Notes under the pieces: model-generated
Databases searched by the model: none
Seen by the model: only the letters and a program-made list of their open reading frames with translations
What the model was told of the DNA's origin: nothing
Made by a program: the position numbers and the translations under genes
NCBI GenBank assembly: GCA_934647145.1
Contig: CAKUFB010000002.1
Location: 1 to 35,760 of the forward strand
Length of the DNA: 35,760 bases
Direction of reading: 5' to 3'
Origin: an uncultured Clostridia bacterium
GTDB taxonomy: Bacteria; Bacillota; Clostridia; Christensenellales; Aristaeellaceae
Shown here: positions 16,583 to 26,810 of the stretch, in pieces
How positions within the stretch are numbered: the stretch's first letter is position 1
Layout of the letters: each line of letters begins with the position of its first letter

Positions 16583-17848
16583 TTACGCTCCGAACAGGGC
16601 CATCAGCACGCCGGCCGCGATTGCGGAGCCGATGACGCCAGCCACGTTCGGGCCCATGGCGTGCATGAGCAGGAAGTTGCCGGGATCGGCCTTCTGACCC
16701 TCAACCTGAGACACACGGGCCGCCATGGGCACCGCGGACACGCCGGCGGAGCCGATCAGCGGGTTGATCTTCTGCTTCATAAACAGGTTCATGAACTTGG
16801 CCAGCAGCACGCCGCCGGAGGTGCCCATGCCGAAAGCGAAGACGCCCATCAGGATGATGATCAGGGTCTTGGTGGTCAGGAAGGTGGCCGCGGTCGCGGT
16901 CGCGCCGACGGACACGCCCAGCATGATGGTGACGATGTTCATCAGCTCATTCTGCGCGGTCTTGCTCAGGCGCTCGGCCACGCCGGTTTCGGTGAGCAGG
17001 TTGCCCAGCATCAGGCAGCCGACCAGCGCGGCGGCCGAGGGAACCAGCAGCGCCACGAAGACGGTGACGACGATCGGGAAGACGATCTTCTCAGACCTGG
17101 AAACCGGGCGCAGGGCGGTCATGCGGATGCAGCGCTCCTGCTTGGTGGTCAGCGCGCGCATGATCGGGGGCTGGATGACCGGAACCAGAGCCATGTAGGA
17201 GTACGCGGCCACGGCGATGGGCCCCAGCAGGTGGGGAGCCAGGCGGGTGGTGACGAAGATGGCCGTGGGGCCGTCCGCGCCGCCGATGATGCCGGTGGAA
17301 GCCGCTTCCTGGGGCGTGAAGCCGAACAGGCGCGACAGGATAAACACGATGAAGATGCCCAGCTGCGCGGCGGCGCCCAGCAGCAGGCTCTTGGGATTGG
17401 CGATCAGGGGACCGAAGTCGGTCATCGCGCCCACGCCCAGGAAGATCAGGCAGGGATAAATGCCCAGCTTGACGCCCAGGTACAGGTAGTCGATGAGGCC
17501 GGGGGTGATGCTCTTGCCCAGGAAGGACTCAAGCTGCGCGATGACGCCCGCGTTGGCGCCGCCGAGCTTGATCTCGTCGATGATCTCCTGAGTGACGGTC
17601 GCGCCGCCGATCAGGTTCCAGTGCGCGTGGCCGTTGGCGAACAGGCACTCGTGGTACATCTCCGCGCCGGGCAGGTTGGTCAGCAGCATGCCGAAGGCGA
17701 TGGGCAGCAGCAGCAGGGGCTCGAACTTCTTGACGATGGCCAGGTAGAACAGCACGCAGGAGATAAGGATCATCACCAGCGCCTGCCAGTTGCCCGCGAG
17801 CAGCTGGACGAAGCCCGTCTGATTCAGAAAATTGATAATCGTTTCCAT
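16583..17848 (-). CDS. oadB: Sodium-translocating decarboxylase beta subunit
   Basis: This 421-residue, highly hydrophobic inner-membrane protein decarboxylates carboxybiotin and exports Na+. Family landmarks are MLLTNLPGAEM, FLGVGAMTDFGPLIANP, the GGADGPTAIFVT segment that holds the essential Asp, and the C-terminal GPNVAGVIGSAIAAGVLM. The length fits the family. The ribosome binding site is GGAGG just before the ATG. The biotin carrier gene ends 20 bp upstream and the alpha gene begins 12 bp downstream. Confidence 0.96.
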   Translation of the reverse strand: METIINFLNQTGFVQLLAGNWQALVMILISCVLFYLAIVKKFEPLLLLPIAFGMLLTNLPGAEMYHECLFANGHAHWNLIGGATVTQEIIDEIKLGGANAGVIAQLESFLGKSITPGLIDYLYLGVKLGIYPCLIFLGVGAMTDFGPLIANPKSLLLGAAAQLGIFIVFILSRLFGFTPQEAASTGIIGGADGPTAIFVTTRLAPHLLGPIAVAAYSYMALVPVIQPPIMRALTTKQERCIRMTALRPVSRSEKIVFPIVVTVFVALLVPSAAALVGCLMLGNLLTETGVAERLSKTAQNELMNIVTIMLGVSVGATATAATFLTTKTLIIILMGVFAFGMGTSGGVLLAKFMNLFMKQKINPLIGSAGVSAVPMAARVSQVEGQKADPGNFLLMHAMGPNVAGVIGSAIAAGVLMALFGA

Positions 17849-17868
17849 ACGCTATCCTCCGCAGCCGC

Positions 17869-18222
17869 TTACTTCAGCGTGCACAGAACGGCGCCGGAGG
17901 TGACGGAAGCACCCTTGGTCACGGTCACGGAGGTCACGGTGCCGTCGGCGGGCGCCATGATCTCGTTCTCCATCTTCATGGCCTCGAGAACCAGAAGAAC
18001 CTGACCCTTCTTGACGGCCTGACCGTTCTGAACGTTGACCTTGAGGATGGTGCCGGGCATGGGGGCGGTGATCTTCTGACCTTCGCCGGCGGCCACGGGA
18101 GCGGTGGGGGCGGCGGCAGGGGCGGGCGCGGCCTTGGGGGCGGTCTTCACTTCGGCGGCGTCGACGACTTCCAGGGTGATCTCATACAGGTTGCCATTCA
18201 CGTTGACCTTGTACATCTTCAT
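17869..18222 (-). CDS. Biotin carboxyl carrier protein of the decarboxylase
   Basis: The protein has 117 residues. After a short beta-rich start comes an Ala/Pro linker (about 24-46) and then a biotinyl domain. EAMKMENEI at 80-88 places the biotinylated Lys at residue 83. It shuttles CO2 between the alpha and beta subunits. In many relatives this domain is fused to alpha; here it is a free protein encoded between gamma and beta. GAGGT precedes the ATG by about 8 bp. Confidence 0.94.
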   Translation of the reverse strand: MKMYKVNVNGNLYEITLEVVDAAEVKTAPKAAPAPAAAPTAPVAAGEGQKITAPMPGTILKVNVQNGQAVKKGQVLLVLEAMKMENEIMAPADGTVTSVTVTKGASVTSGAVLCTLK

Positions 18223-18233
18223 AGCGAATTACC

Positions 18234-18548
18234 TCACAGTCTCTTAATAGAAAGAATTCTGATACCGGATACATCCTTGCCCAGTTCCTCCGCAATCGCG
18301 GCGGAAATCGCAGCCACCAGCTCCCCGCGGTTTTCAATCGCCTGCGGGGCGGCGGCAGCGGGCTCGTCTGCCACAGCCGGAGCTGCAGGCTTCTTCTGGT
18401 CGATCTGGCGCACCACGTAGCTCATCAGGTAGCAGAGCAAGATGATGCAGATCAGGCCGACGAAGACGATCACCAGACCCATTACCACGACAAAGAGATT
18501 CGAAATCTCCGGCGTCGCCGCAACTGCGGTCGTCAGTTCCTCACCCAT
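18234..18548 (-). CDS. oadG: Oxaloacetate decarboxylase gamma subunit
   Basis: This small membrane subunit of 104 residues has one transmembrane helix (about 18-40: LFVVVMGLVIVFVGLICIILLC), an Ala/Pro-rich linker, and a C-terminal segment ELVAAISAAIAEELGKDVSGIRILSIKRL that is typical of clostridial OadG. It holds the alpha-beta complex together. The ATG at 18548 was chosen because AAGGAGG ends 9 bp upstream; an ATG at 18557 directly abuts the ribosome binding site and is unlikely. It is the first gene of the operon. Confidence 0.88.
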   Translation of the reverse strand: MGEELTTAVAATPEISNLFVVVMGLVIVFVGLICIILLCYLMSYVVRQIDQKKPAAPAVADEPAAAAPQAIENRGELVAAISAAIAEELGKDVSGIRILSIKRL

Positions 18549-18631
18549 CTTATCCATCCTCCTTCTTGTATAAAGTCCGACACGTTTCATGGCTCCGGGG
18601 AGCCGTGAAGCGCATCTGCACGATCGGAATT

Positions 18632-18660
18632 ATTGTAACACATTTTCCTCACAATGTATT
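18632..18660 (-). promoter_or_regulatory. Probable promoter of the decarboxylase operon
   Basis: On the minus strand TACAAT (18632-18637) is preceded by TG at the extended -10 position. The -35 candidate at 18655-18660 is weak. No better promoter exists upstream of oadG. Confidence 0.55.
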
Positions 18661-18719
18661 GTTAATTCGCGCCGCCGCAGGATAATTTTCCATTAACTTC
18701 CCTTAGCGCGCCTTAGCGG

Positions 18720-18737
18720 CAGACCGAAGTCTGTTTT
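18720..18737 (+). repeat. UNCG-type mini-hairpin, copy 1
   Basis: CAGAC-CGAA-GTCTG followed by TTTT. On the minus strand the same palindrome reads CAGAC-TTCG-GTCTG, a C(UUCG)G tetraloop. It lies between the MATE gene and the decarboxylase promoter. Confidence 0.75.
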
Positions 18738-18753
18738 ACGCCTCGAAAACCGA

Positions 18754-20100
18754 CTAGATCCTGGAAGCCGTACAGTAGGCGCGCCACTTTTCGCTCCTCC
18801 AGCGCCAGATGAAGGCCGAGGAGCGGAAGATCCAGTCGATCACCATGCCGATCCACACGCCGATCGCCCCCATGCCCATCCGCGCGCCCAGGATGTAGCT
18901 CGTCAGGATGCGGAAGACCGCCATGGAGCCGATGGCCACGTACATCGTAAAGCTCACGTCGTTGGTCGCGCGCAGGCTGTTGGGCAGCGTGAACGCGGCC
19001 GGCCACAGAACAATCGCGCAGCCCGCGTGGATCAGCACCAGAATCCTGCCCAGGTCATAGGCCGCCCGGGACAGGTTGAACAGCGAAAGCAGCGGGTCTA
19101 GAAGCGCCAGCACCAGGCCGTTCATCACCGCGTTGGCCGCGTAGGCGATCAGCAGCAGCTTTCTGGCGTAATACTTCACCTGGTCAAAGTCCTGCGCGCC
19201 CACGCACTGCCCCACCACCGTAATCACGGCCAGGTTAATCGCGCCGGCCAGCAGCACGCCCATGCTGTCGAGCGTGTTGGCCACGGCGTTGGCGGCGATC
19301 TGCGCGGTGCCGAAGGTGGAGATAATGCTCACCACCAGCACGCGGCCCAGCTGGAACAGGCTGTTTTCCACGCCGCTGGGCACGGCGATTCGGAGGATGC
19401 GGCGAATCATCGGGAAATCAGGCCTGTAGCCGCCGCGGATCAGGTGAATCTCGTTCTTCCGATCCAGCAGCATCCCATACATGACCACCGCCGCCACCGC
19501 GCGGGAGACCAGCGTCGGTATGGCCACGCCGGCCACGCCCAGCCTGAACACGTACACCAGCAGCGCGTTGCCGCCCACGTTGATCGCGTTCATCAGCAGG
19601 GATACGTACATCGTGCTGCGGGACTTGCCCATCGAGCGGTACAGCGCCGCCGCGCCGTTATAGACCGCCAGGAAGGGAAAGGACAGCGCGGTGATCCACA
19701 GGTAGGTGACGGCCGCCTCCATGACGTCCTCCTCGATCGAGCCGTACGTCAGGGAAAGCAGCGGCCTGCAGAAGATCAGCGACAGCGCCATGATGCCCAG
19801 CGAAACCGCCAGCACCACCAGCATCAGCTGATTGGACGATTCGCAGGCCTTTTTCTGATCCTTCGCGCCCAGCAGCTGCGAGGAAACCACCGCGCCGCCG
19901 GTCGCGAGCGCCGCCAGCAGGCAGATCATCACGTTGTTGATCTGATCCACCAGCGACACGCCCGACATGGCCGCCTCGCTGACCGAGGCCACCATCATCG
20001 TGTCCATCATGCCCACCAGCACCGCCAGCGCCTGCTCGATTATCAGCGGCACGATCAGCTGCCTGAGCGACCTGTTTGAAAACATCCGCTGCAACGTCAT
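18754..20100 (-). CDS. MATE family efflux transporter
   Basis: This 448-residue inner-membrane protein has about twelve hydrophobic segments in two related halves. The N-terminal motif LIVPLIIEQALAVLVGMMDTMMVASVSEAAMSGVSLVDQI is the MatE signature, and VGQCVGAQDFDQVKYYARK in the second half is the matching repeat. It exports cationic or organic compounds with Na+ or H+ antiport; the substrate is unknown. It starts 24 bp after the LysR gene, which may control it. A TAG stop ends the gene beside a UNCG mini-hairpin. Confidence 0.95.
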   Translation of the reverse strand: MTLQRMFSNRSLRQLIVPLIIEQALAVLVGMMDTMMVASVSEAAMSGVSLVDQINNVMICLLAALATGGAVVSSQLLGAKDQKKACESSNQLMLVVLAVSLGIMALSLIFCRPLLSLTYGSIEEDVMEAAVTYLWITALSFPFLAVYNGAAALYRSMGKSRSTMYVSLLMNAINVGGNALLVYVFRLGVAGVAIPTLVSRAVAAVVMYGMLLDRKNEIHLIRGGYRPDFPMIRRILRIAVPSGVENSLFQLGRVLVVSIISTFGTAQIAANAVANTLDSMGVLLAGAINLAVITVVGQCVGAQDFDQVKYYARKLLLIAYAANAVMNGLVLALLDPLLSLFNLSRAAYDLGRILVLIHAGCAIVLWPAAFTLPNSLRATNDVSFTMYVAIGSMAVFRILTSYILGARMGMGAIGVWIGMVIDWIFRSSAFIWRWRSEKWRAYCTASRI

Positions 20101-20124
20101 CCACTCCTTCGTATGAAACGAAAT

Positions 20125-21009
20125 TCAAACTTCGGTCTGTTTTTTCATCATTTCCAGCGCGCAGTCGATAAAGTCCTGCACGTTCTGGTCGGGTGCGGCC
20201 CCCTGCCGCGTCGCCATGCCCAGCCTGCGCGAGCACGCGGGCGAAAGGCGAACCGCCTTGACCTCGTTCTGCTTGCCCTCGAGAATCAGCTCCGAGAGCA
20301 TGCTGATGCCGAAGCCGTGCTCCACCAGCGCCACGATCGCCTCGTCGTTGATCGAGGTGGACATGATGTTGGGCTTCACCCGGTGCTGAGCAAAGATGCG
20401 GCTGATGTCGTTATAGAATCCAAAGTACGGCATCAGGAACTGCTGTCCGCTGAAGCGCGAAACCGGAAAGGCCTCGCCCGGCGCGATCGGATAATCCTTG
20501 GGCAGTATGGCCAGCAGCGGGTCGTTTTTCAGCGGAATCCAGCGGATGCGCATGTTGGGCTGCTTGCTGGCGAAGATCAGATCGACGCTTTGCTCCTCGA
20601 GAAGCCAGCGATAGACCTCCTCCACGCTGCCGTCGCGAATCTCGACGTTGACCGTCGGATGGGTGCGCTTAAAGGCCTGTAATATGGAAGGAATCCAGTG
20701 CATGATGATGCTGGAATAGCTGCCGATGCGCAGGGTGATTTCCTCGTGGGCGTGAATCTTGGAGATTTCCGCGTCGAACTGGTCGTAGGCGGTCAAAAGC
20801 GCGCGCACGTAGGGCATCAGCTGCTCGCCGCCCCGGGTGAGCCGCGCCCCGCCGTGCCCGCGCACCAGCAGCGCAAAGCCCAGCTCCTCCTCCATGCCCT
20901 TGACCATGTGGGACAGCGCCGACTGGGTACACTCCATGCCCTCCGCGGCGCGGGAAAAGCTGCCCGCGTCCACGATGCTGACCAGCGCCAGTAATTTTCG
21001 TTTATCCAT
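20125..21009 (-). CDS. LysR family transcriptional regulator
   Basis: This 294-residue regulator has an N-terminal winged helix (residues 1-60, with GSFSRAAEGMECTQSALSHMVKGMEEELGFALLVR) and a LysR substrate-binding domain. AGGAGG lies 4 bp before the ATG. The last codons (T-E-V-stop) fall within one of the dispersed mini-hairpins, so the C-terminus seems to have been shaped by that repeat. Unusually for LysR, the gene is not divergent from its probable targets but sits between a sugar isomerase and a MATE exporter in one direction. Confidence 0.93.
   Translation of the reverse strand: MDKRKLLALVSIVDAGSFSRAAEGMECTQSALSHMVKGMEEELGFALLVRGHGGARLTRGGEQLMPYVRALLTAYDQFDAEISKIHAHEEITLRIGSYSSIIMHWIPSILQAFKRTHPTVNVEIRDGSVEEVYRWLLEEQSVDLIFASKQPNMRIRWIPLKNDPLLAILPKDYPIAPGEAFPVSRFSGQQFLMPYFGFYNDISRIFAQHRVKPNIMSTSINDEAIVALVEHGFGISMLSELILEGKQNEVKAVRLSPACSRRLGMATRQGAAPDQNVQDFIDCALEMMKKQTEV
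20127..20145 (+). repeat. UNCG-type mini-hairpin, copy 2
   Basis: CAAAC-TTCG-GTCTG with one mismatch in the stem, followed by TTTTTT. It overlaps the 3' end of the lysR-type gene. Confidence 0.65.
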
Positions 21010-21020
21010 GCCGCCTCCTG

Positions 21021-21060
21021 CAGACTCCGGTCTGTTTTATGTAGACTCCGGTCTGTTTTT
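21021..21060 (+). repeat. Tandem UNCG-type mini-hairpins, copies 3 and 4
   Basis: CAGAC-TCCG-GTCTG-TTTT (21021-21038) and TAGAC-TCCG-GTCTG-TTTTT (21042-21060) are 21 bp apart. UCCG closed by C-G is a UNCG-class tetraloop. The pair fills the gap between the isomerase stop and the LysR start; the T tract of copy 4 supplies part of the isomerase stop codon, and copy 3 sits next to the lysR ribosome binding site. Confidence 0.78.
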
Positions 21061-21844
21061 ACAGTCTGTCCTGCGCGTGCAGCCACTCGCACGACCGGCG
21101 CAGGCCCTCGATCGTCTTGACCTCGACCACCACCGTGCTGCCCGAGCGCTCCGCCCGGCGAAGGCAGGCCTGAATATCGATGCATCCCTCGTCCAGCGGC
21201 ATGTGCGGGCCGGCTGTGGCGTTGTGCAGGTGCATGTGGCGCAGGCGATCCTCGTGCTCGTCATAAAACGGGATGTCCTTATCGCCGGTCATGCGGGCGT
21301 GCCCCACGTCCAGCGTCAGGGCGAAGTGCGGATACTCGAACAGGCGCCGCGCCGCGGCTCTGTGGAAGCCGTCCAGTCCCTCGTCCACATTCTCCATGCA
21401 GATCAGCGTGTCGCTCCCATCGAGCGCTTTTTCGCACCTTTCGGCGAACGCGCGCACGTTTTTCAGGTATTCGTCCCGGTACACGTCGTACAGGTAAATC
21501 CGCTTTCCGGGCAGCGTGACGTACACGCCGCGCATCAGGTGCAGGTTCAGGCGCGGAATCCCCGCCTCGCGCGCCAGTGCGATAACGTCCAGCATTTCCT
21601 GCGTGTACGCCTCGGCGATTCGGCGGTTGAAGTCGAACGGGTTCATCTGCTCGTCCATGTGCACGGTGAAGTACAGGCCGTACCTCTCCCGCAGCCGCCG
21701 AAGGGTCGCGGCGGTCACGCTTTCCAGCTGATACTGCGGAAAGCTCATGTTGAACTCCACAAACTGAAGCCCCAGTTCCCTGCCCAGCGCGCAGCACGCC
21801 TCCAGATCCGGGCATTCCACCAGCGTCGGCATTCCGAAGTCCAT
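21059..21844 (-). CDS. TIM-barrel sugar phosphate isomerase/epimerase
   Basis: This 261-residue protein has the xylose-isomerase-like TIM barrel. Candidate metal ligands are the Glu in LICMENV, the Asp-His pair in TLDVGHARMTG, the His in RHMHLHNA and the final Glu in VVVEVKT. The segment MPLDEGCIDI before the last ligand is common in this group. It is only distantly like the isomerase at 4851-5678. The substrate is unknown. A TACAAT -10 lies about 31 bp upstream of the ATG, which follows AAAGGAGAAG. It is the first gene of a probable isomerase-lysR-MATE transcript. Confidence 0.87.
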   Translation of the reverse strand: MDFGMPTLVECPDLEACCALGRELGLQFVEFNMSFPQYQLESVTAATLRRLRERYGLYFTVHMDEQMNPFDFNRRIAEAYTQEMLDVIALAREAGIPRLNLHLMRGVYVTLPGKRIYLYDVYRDEYLKNVRAFAERCEKALDGSDTLICMENVDEGLDGFHRAAARRLFEYPHFALTLDVGHARMTGDKDIPFYDEHEDRLRHMHLHNATAGPHMPLDEGCIDIQACLRRAERSGSTVVVEVKTIEGLRRSCEWLHAQDRL

Positions 21845-21874
21845 CGTCTCTTCTCCTTTATGTGCAGTGTTTTC

Positions 21875-21903
21875 ATTGTAGCACGTCTTGCGCCGCCGAA
21901 AAA
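21875..21903 (-). promoter_or_regulatory. Possible promoter of the isomerase gene
   Basis: TACAAT on the minus strand (21875-21880) is a fair -10. The -35 position (21898-21903, TTTTTC) matches poorly. Confidence 0.4.
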
Positions 21904-21930
21904 CCTCGTCCGGGTAAAATGATCAATACG

Positions 21931-21950
21931 CAAAAACAGACCTCGGTCTG
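21931..21950 (-). terminator. Mini-hairpin acting as terminator of lon-engB-dprA, copy 5
   Basis: Read on the minus strand, CAGAC-CGAG-GTCTG (21937-21950) is followed by TTTTTG. Unlike the other copies its T tract faces the minus-strand transcript, so it is placed to end the lon operon. The 5-bp stem is short for a terminator. Confidence 0.55.
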
Positions 21951-21967
21951 TCCCGTTTTGTCAGGTA

Positions 21968-21985
21968 TAGACTTCGGTCTGTTTT
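21968..21985 (+). repeat. UNCG-type mini-hairpin, copy 6
   Basis: TAGAC-TTCG-GTCTG followed by TTTT. It is inverted relative to copy 5, 17 bp away, in the gap after the dprA-like gene. Confidence 0.72.
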
Positions 21986-22003
21986 GTCGTATGTGACGCC
22001 TCC

Positions 22004-22966
22004 TCAGAACAGGCTCAGCTGCTCGACGGGCGGGCAGGCCCACTGCTCTGCCAGCTGCTTAAGCGGCAGGTGCTCGGGGTCGCGGAAGGGAATCGCGCCC
22101 TTGGCGATCAGCTCCATGTTGCCGGGCAGGTCGGGATTCTCCCAGACGTAGACGCGCTCGGTGAAGCGGTTGCGCAGCGCCGAGCAGGCGCCCTCCCACG
22201 CCCCGCCGCGTCCCCTTTCGCAGGAGAGCACGATGGCGGCGTTGGCCAGGCCGTAGATGCACTTGTTGCGCTCGAGCGCGTGAGCCAGGGTGTACTTCGC
22301 GTCCGGATGGAACGAGGAATACAGCAGCGCGCGCCCGGAGGCGATCATCTCGCTCACGCCCGGCTTCAGGCTCTTTTCGGAGAGCGACTCGGCCAGCGCG
22401 CAGATGTATTTGCCCCCCTGCGCGGCGGTTTCCTCCTCGGCGAGCTGGTCAAAGCCCGCCTTGCCGCCGGTCACGACGGTCAGTCCGGCCGAAACGGCGT
22501 TGCCGACCACCGCATGCACCGCCTCGGCCACGCCGGTGCGCATGCCGGACGAGCCGATCATGGCCACGCTCAGTCCGCGCGCAAGGGCGCGGTCGCCGCA
22601 GTAGTGAAGCAGCGGCGGCGCCTTCTCCCCCAGCCGCTCGGACAGCCTGTGCGGGTAGGCCTCCTCGTCCAGGGTGGCGATTTCGATGCCCTTTTCGGCA
22701 AAGCGCTCGATCGAGTAGGACAGCTGCATGATCCGGCCCAGCAGCACGCAGATGCGGTAGGCCTCCTCCTCCTCGATGGACAGGGCGTGGCAGGCCGCGC
22801 TGATGTCCATGCCGATCAGGTTGCCGACGTGCCCCAGGCTGGTCTGCGTGACCAGATTGCGCAGCCGGTAGTACTCGGCCGTGGTCAGCGGGCGCACGAG
22901 CTCGTCCTTTTCCGCGGAAATCTGGCTCATCAAGAGCATGGTTGCGAAGGCGTCGTCATTATGCAT
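22004..22966 (-). CDS. Divergent DprA/Smf-like protein
   Basis: This 320-residue protein has a DprA-type Rossmann domain: SVAMIGSSGMRTGVAEAV, then GLTVVTGGKAGFDQLAEEE, and LERNKCIYGLANAAIVLSC, which matches the RNR-x-x-x-GL motif of DprA. DprA loads RecA on incoming single strands in transformation. This copy lacks the canonical GSR start and SGLARGID motif, and has an N-terminal helical region (1-110). It may therefore be a paralogue with another role. The ATG at 22966 was chosen over one at 22975 because AGGAG needs that spacing. It overlaps engB by 8 bp. Confidence 0.75.
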   Translation of the reverse strand: MHNDDAFATMLLMSQISAEKDELVRPLTTAEYYRLRNLVTQTSLGHVGNLIGMDISAACHALSIEEEEAYRICVLLGRIMQLSYSIERFAEKGIEIATLDEEAYPHRLSERLGEKAPPLLHYCGDRALARGLSVAMIGSSGMRTGVAEAVHAVVGNAVSAGLTVVTGGKAGFDQLAEEETAAQGGKYICALAESLSEKSLKPGVSEMIASGRALLYSSFHPDAKYTLAHALERNKCIYGLANAAIVLSCERGRGGAWEGACSALRNRFTERVYVWENPDLPGNMELIAKGAIPFRDPEHLPLKQLAEQWACPPVEQLSLF

Positions 22967-23563
22967 CGGTATCATTCTCCTGACTGGTCGAAAGCTGCGC
23001 TTCCAGCAGCTCAAGGATTCGGTCGCGGCCGGTTCCGTCCACGGCGGAGAAGGGAATGATCTGCCAGGGCTGTACCTCCAGCGCGCGGCAGATGGGCGGC
23101 AGGCAGCGGGCGCGCTCGGCGCGGGACAGCTTGTCGCACTTGGTGGCGATCACCATGAAGGGGATTTCGTAGTGGCGCAGGTAGCCGACCATGGCCGCGT
23201 CGTCGCGCGTCGGCTCGTGGCGCATGTCCACCAGCTGAAGCGCCAGCCGGAGATTGCGGCTGCCGGCCAGGTATCCCTCGATCATCGAGGCCCAGCGCCC
23301 CTTTTCCTCGCGCGAGACCTTCGCGAAGCCGTAGCCCGGCAGGTCGGCGAGGATCAGCTCGTGGTTGAGGTCGTACAGGTTGATCAGGCGGGTCTTGCCC
23401 GGCTCGGACGAGGTGCGCGCCAGCTTGCCGTTGCCGGTCAGCCGGTTGATCAGCGAGGACTTGCCCACGTTGGACTTGCCCACCATCGCCACCTCGGGCA
23501 GACCCTGGCCGGGGAACTCGTCGAACCTTGACAGGGAGGTGACAAAGGACGCGCTTCGGATGA

Positions 23564-23567
<4 letters not shown>
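22959..23567 (-). CDS. engB: Ribosome biogenesis GTP-binding protein EngB/YsxC
   Basis: The GTPase has 202 residues and assists late assembly of the 50S ribosomal subunit. G1 is GKSNVGKS (30-37), G2 PGKT (56-59), G3 DLPG (75-78), G4 TKCD and G5 SAV near the C-terminus. The length and PGYGFAKVSREEKGRW segment are typical. The ATG overlaps the lon stop (ATGA). The lon-engB order is conserved in many Firmicutes. Confidence 0.96.
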
Positions 23568-25966
<2,399 letters not shown>

Positions 25967-26002
25967 GGTCTGATCCTCCTGTGTACCATATAAACGATTT
26001 CT

Positions 26003-26031
26003 ATTATACCTGTCTCTCGGTAAAAAATCAA
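26003..26031 (-). promoter_or_regulatory. lon promoter
   Basis: On the minus strand TTGATT (26026-26031) and TATAAT (26003-26008) are 17 bp apart. The predicted transcript start lies about 30 bp before the TTG start codon. Confidence 0.87.
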
Positions 26032-26095
26032 GCGCTGACGCATGGGCTTTTCTGACATCGCGCGAATCTCCGCCTTTTGTGCGAAGGCCGAATGC

Positions 26096-26136
26096 AAAAA
26101 CGCGCTTCCCCTGCCCTTTTCAGGCGGGAAAGCGCG
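26096..26136 (-). terminator. Terminator of the small secreted protein gene
   Basis: On the minus strand GCGCGCTTTCCC pairs with GGGGAAGCGCG across a 14-nt loop, and TTTTTG follows. It lies about 15 bp after the stop at 26152. Confidence 0.85.
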
Positions 26137-26151
26137 CCGCACAGCGCCCGT

Positions 26152-26658
26152 TTACTCGTCGGCCATGGGCTGCGAGCGAACCGGGTTGTACTCCACGTTC
26201 CAGTAGCACTCGTCGGCCATGTCGCTCATCGACTGCACCGTGCTCCAGTTGAGCGCCGCATAGCCGGTAAAGGTCGCCTGATCCGGACTGATCAGCACAA
26301 ACGTCTCCATCCGGTCGCCGTCCGGCTCGCTCACCGGCAGCGCCAGGTACCACAGGTTATCCATGTAGAAGGCCACGGCGGTCGTCTGCAGCACGGGCTC
26401 CTCGTCAAAGTAGGGCGCGTACTTGTCCGACACGATCCGCCGGAAGCCGTCCTCGGAATAGGTCGAGTCGTTCGGGTCGAACGAAAAGCCGATCCGCGCG
26501 ACGGCGCCGTCCACATCGCCCGAGGCCATCTTCAGGAGCGCCTCCCGCCCCACGTCATAAAAGCTGTCGTCCGGCTGCGCGGCCAGGGCGCTCCCGCCCA
26601 GCAGCAGACAAACCGCCAGCGCCAGGCAGACGGCAGGACGAATTCGACGCGCATACAT
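26152..26658 (-). CDS. Small secreted protein of unknown function
   Basis: I do not recognise this 168-residue protein. It has a clear signal peptide (basic MYARRIRP, hydrophobic core, cleavage near ALA-AQ at about residue 27). The mature part is acidic and contains FYDVGREALLKMASGDVDGAVARIGF, a helical stretch, and then Tyr/Trp-rich strands. The ATG at 26658 follows a GGGGG element; upstream in-frame starts would run into the scpA promoter region. It is divergent from scpA and has its own terminator. Confidence 0.78.
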   Translation of the reverse strand: MYARRIRPAVCLALAVCLLLGGSALAAQPDDSFYDVGREALLKMASGDVDGAVARIGFSFDPNDSTYSEDGFRRIVSDKYAPYFDEEPVLQTTAVAFYMDNLWYLALPVSEPDGDRMETFVLISPDQATFTGYAALNWSTVQSMSDMADECYWNVEYNPVRSQPMADE

Positions 26659-26711
26659 GATAAAAGCCCCCAATTCTCGTTTTCTTACGTTACTGAGACG
26701 AAGGCGCGCGA

Positions 26712-26729
26712 AAAAAGTTGCAAGTTTTT
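26712..26729. promoter_or_regulatory. Palindrome between the secreted protein gene and scpA
   Basis: AAAAA-G-TTGCAA-G-TTTTT is an 18-bp inverted repeat with one mismatched pair. It lies 20 bp upstream of the scpA -35 and in the leader side of the divergent gene, where a shared operator could sit. Confidence 0.4.
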
Positions 26730-26749
26730 CGAAGATAACGCAGGCTTTC

Positions 26750-26778
26750 TTGAAATTGCCCGGCAAGTGGGCTATAAT
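26750..26778 (+). promoter_or_regulatory. scpA promoter
   Basis: TTGAAA (26750-26755) and TATAAT (26773-26778) are separated by 17 bp. The start codon is 32 bp downstream of the -10. Confidence 0.88.
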
Positions 26779-26810
26779 AAACATGTATTCATGGGTATAG
26801 GAGGCGGGAC

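Noticed and set aside
15137..18004. A 955-residue plus-strand open frame opposite the oad operon
   Set aside because: It is a His/Gln/Ala/Gly-rich antisense shadow of oadA and oadB, a common effect of high GC content. The minus-strand genes have clear family motifs and ribosome binding sites.
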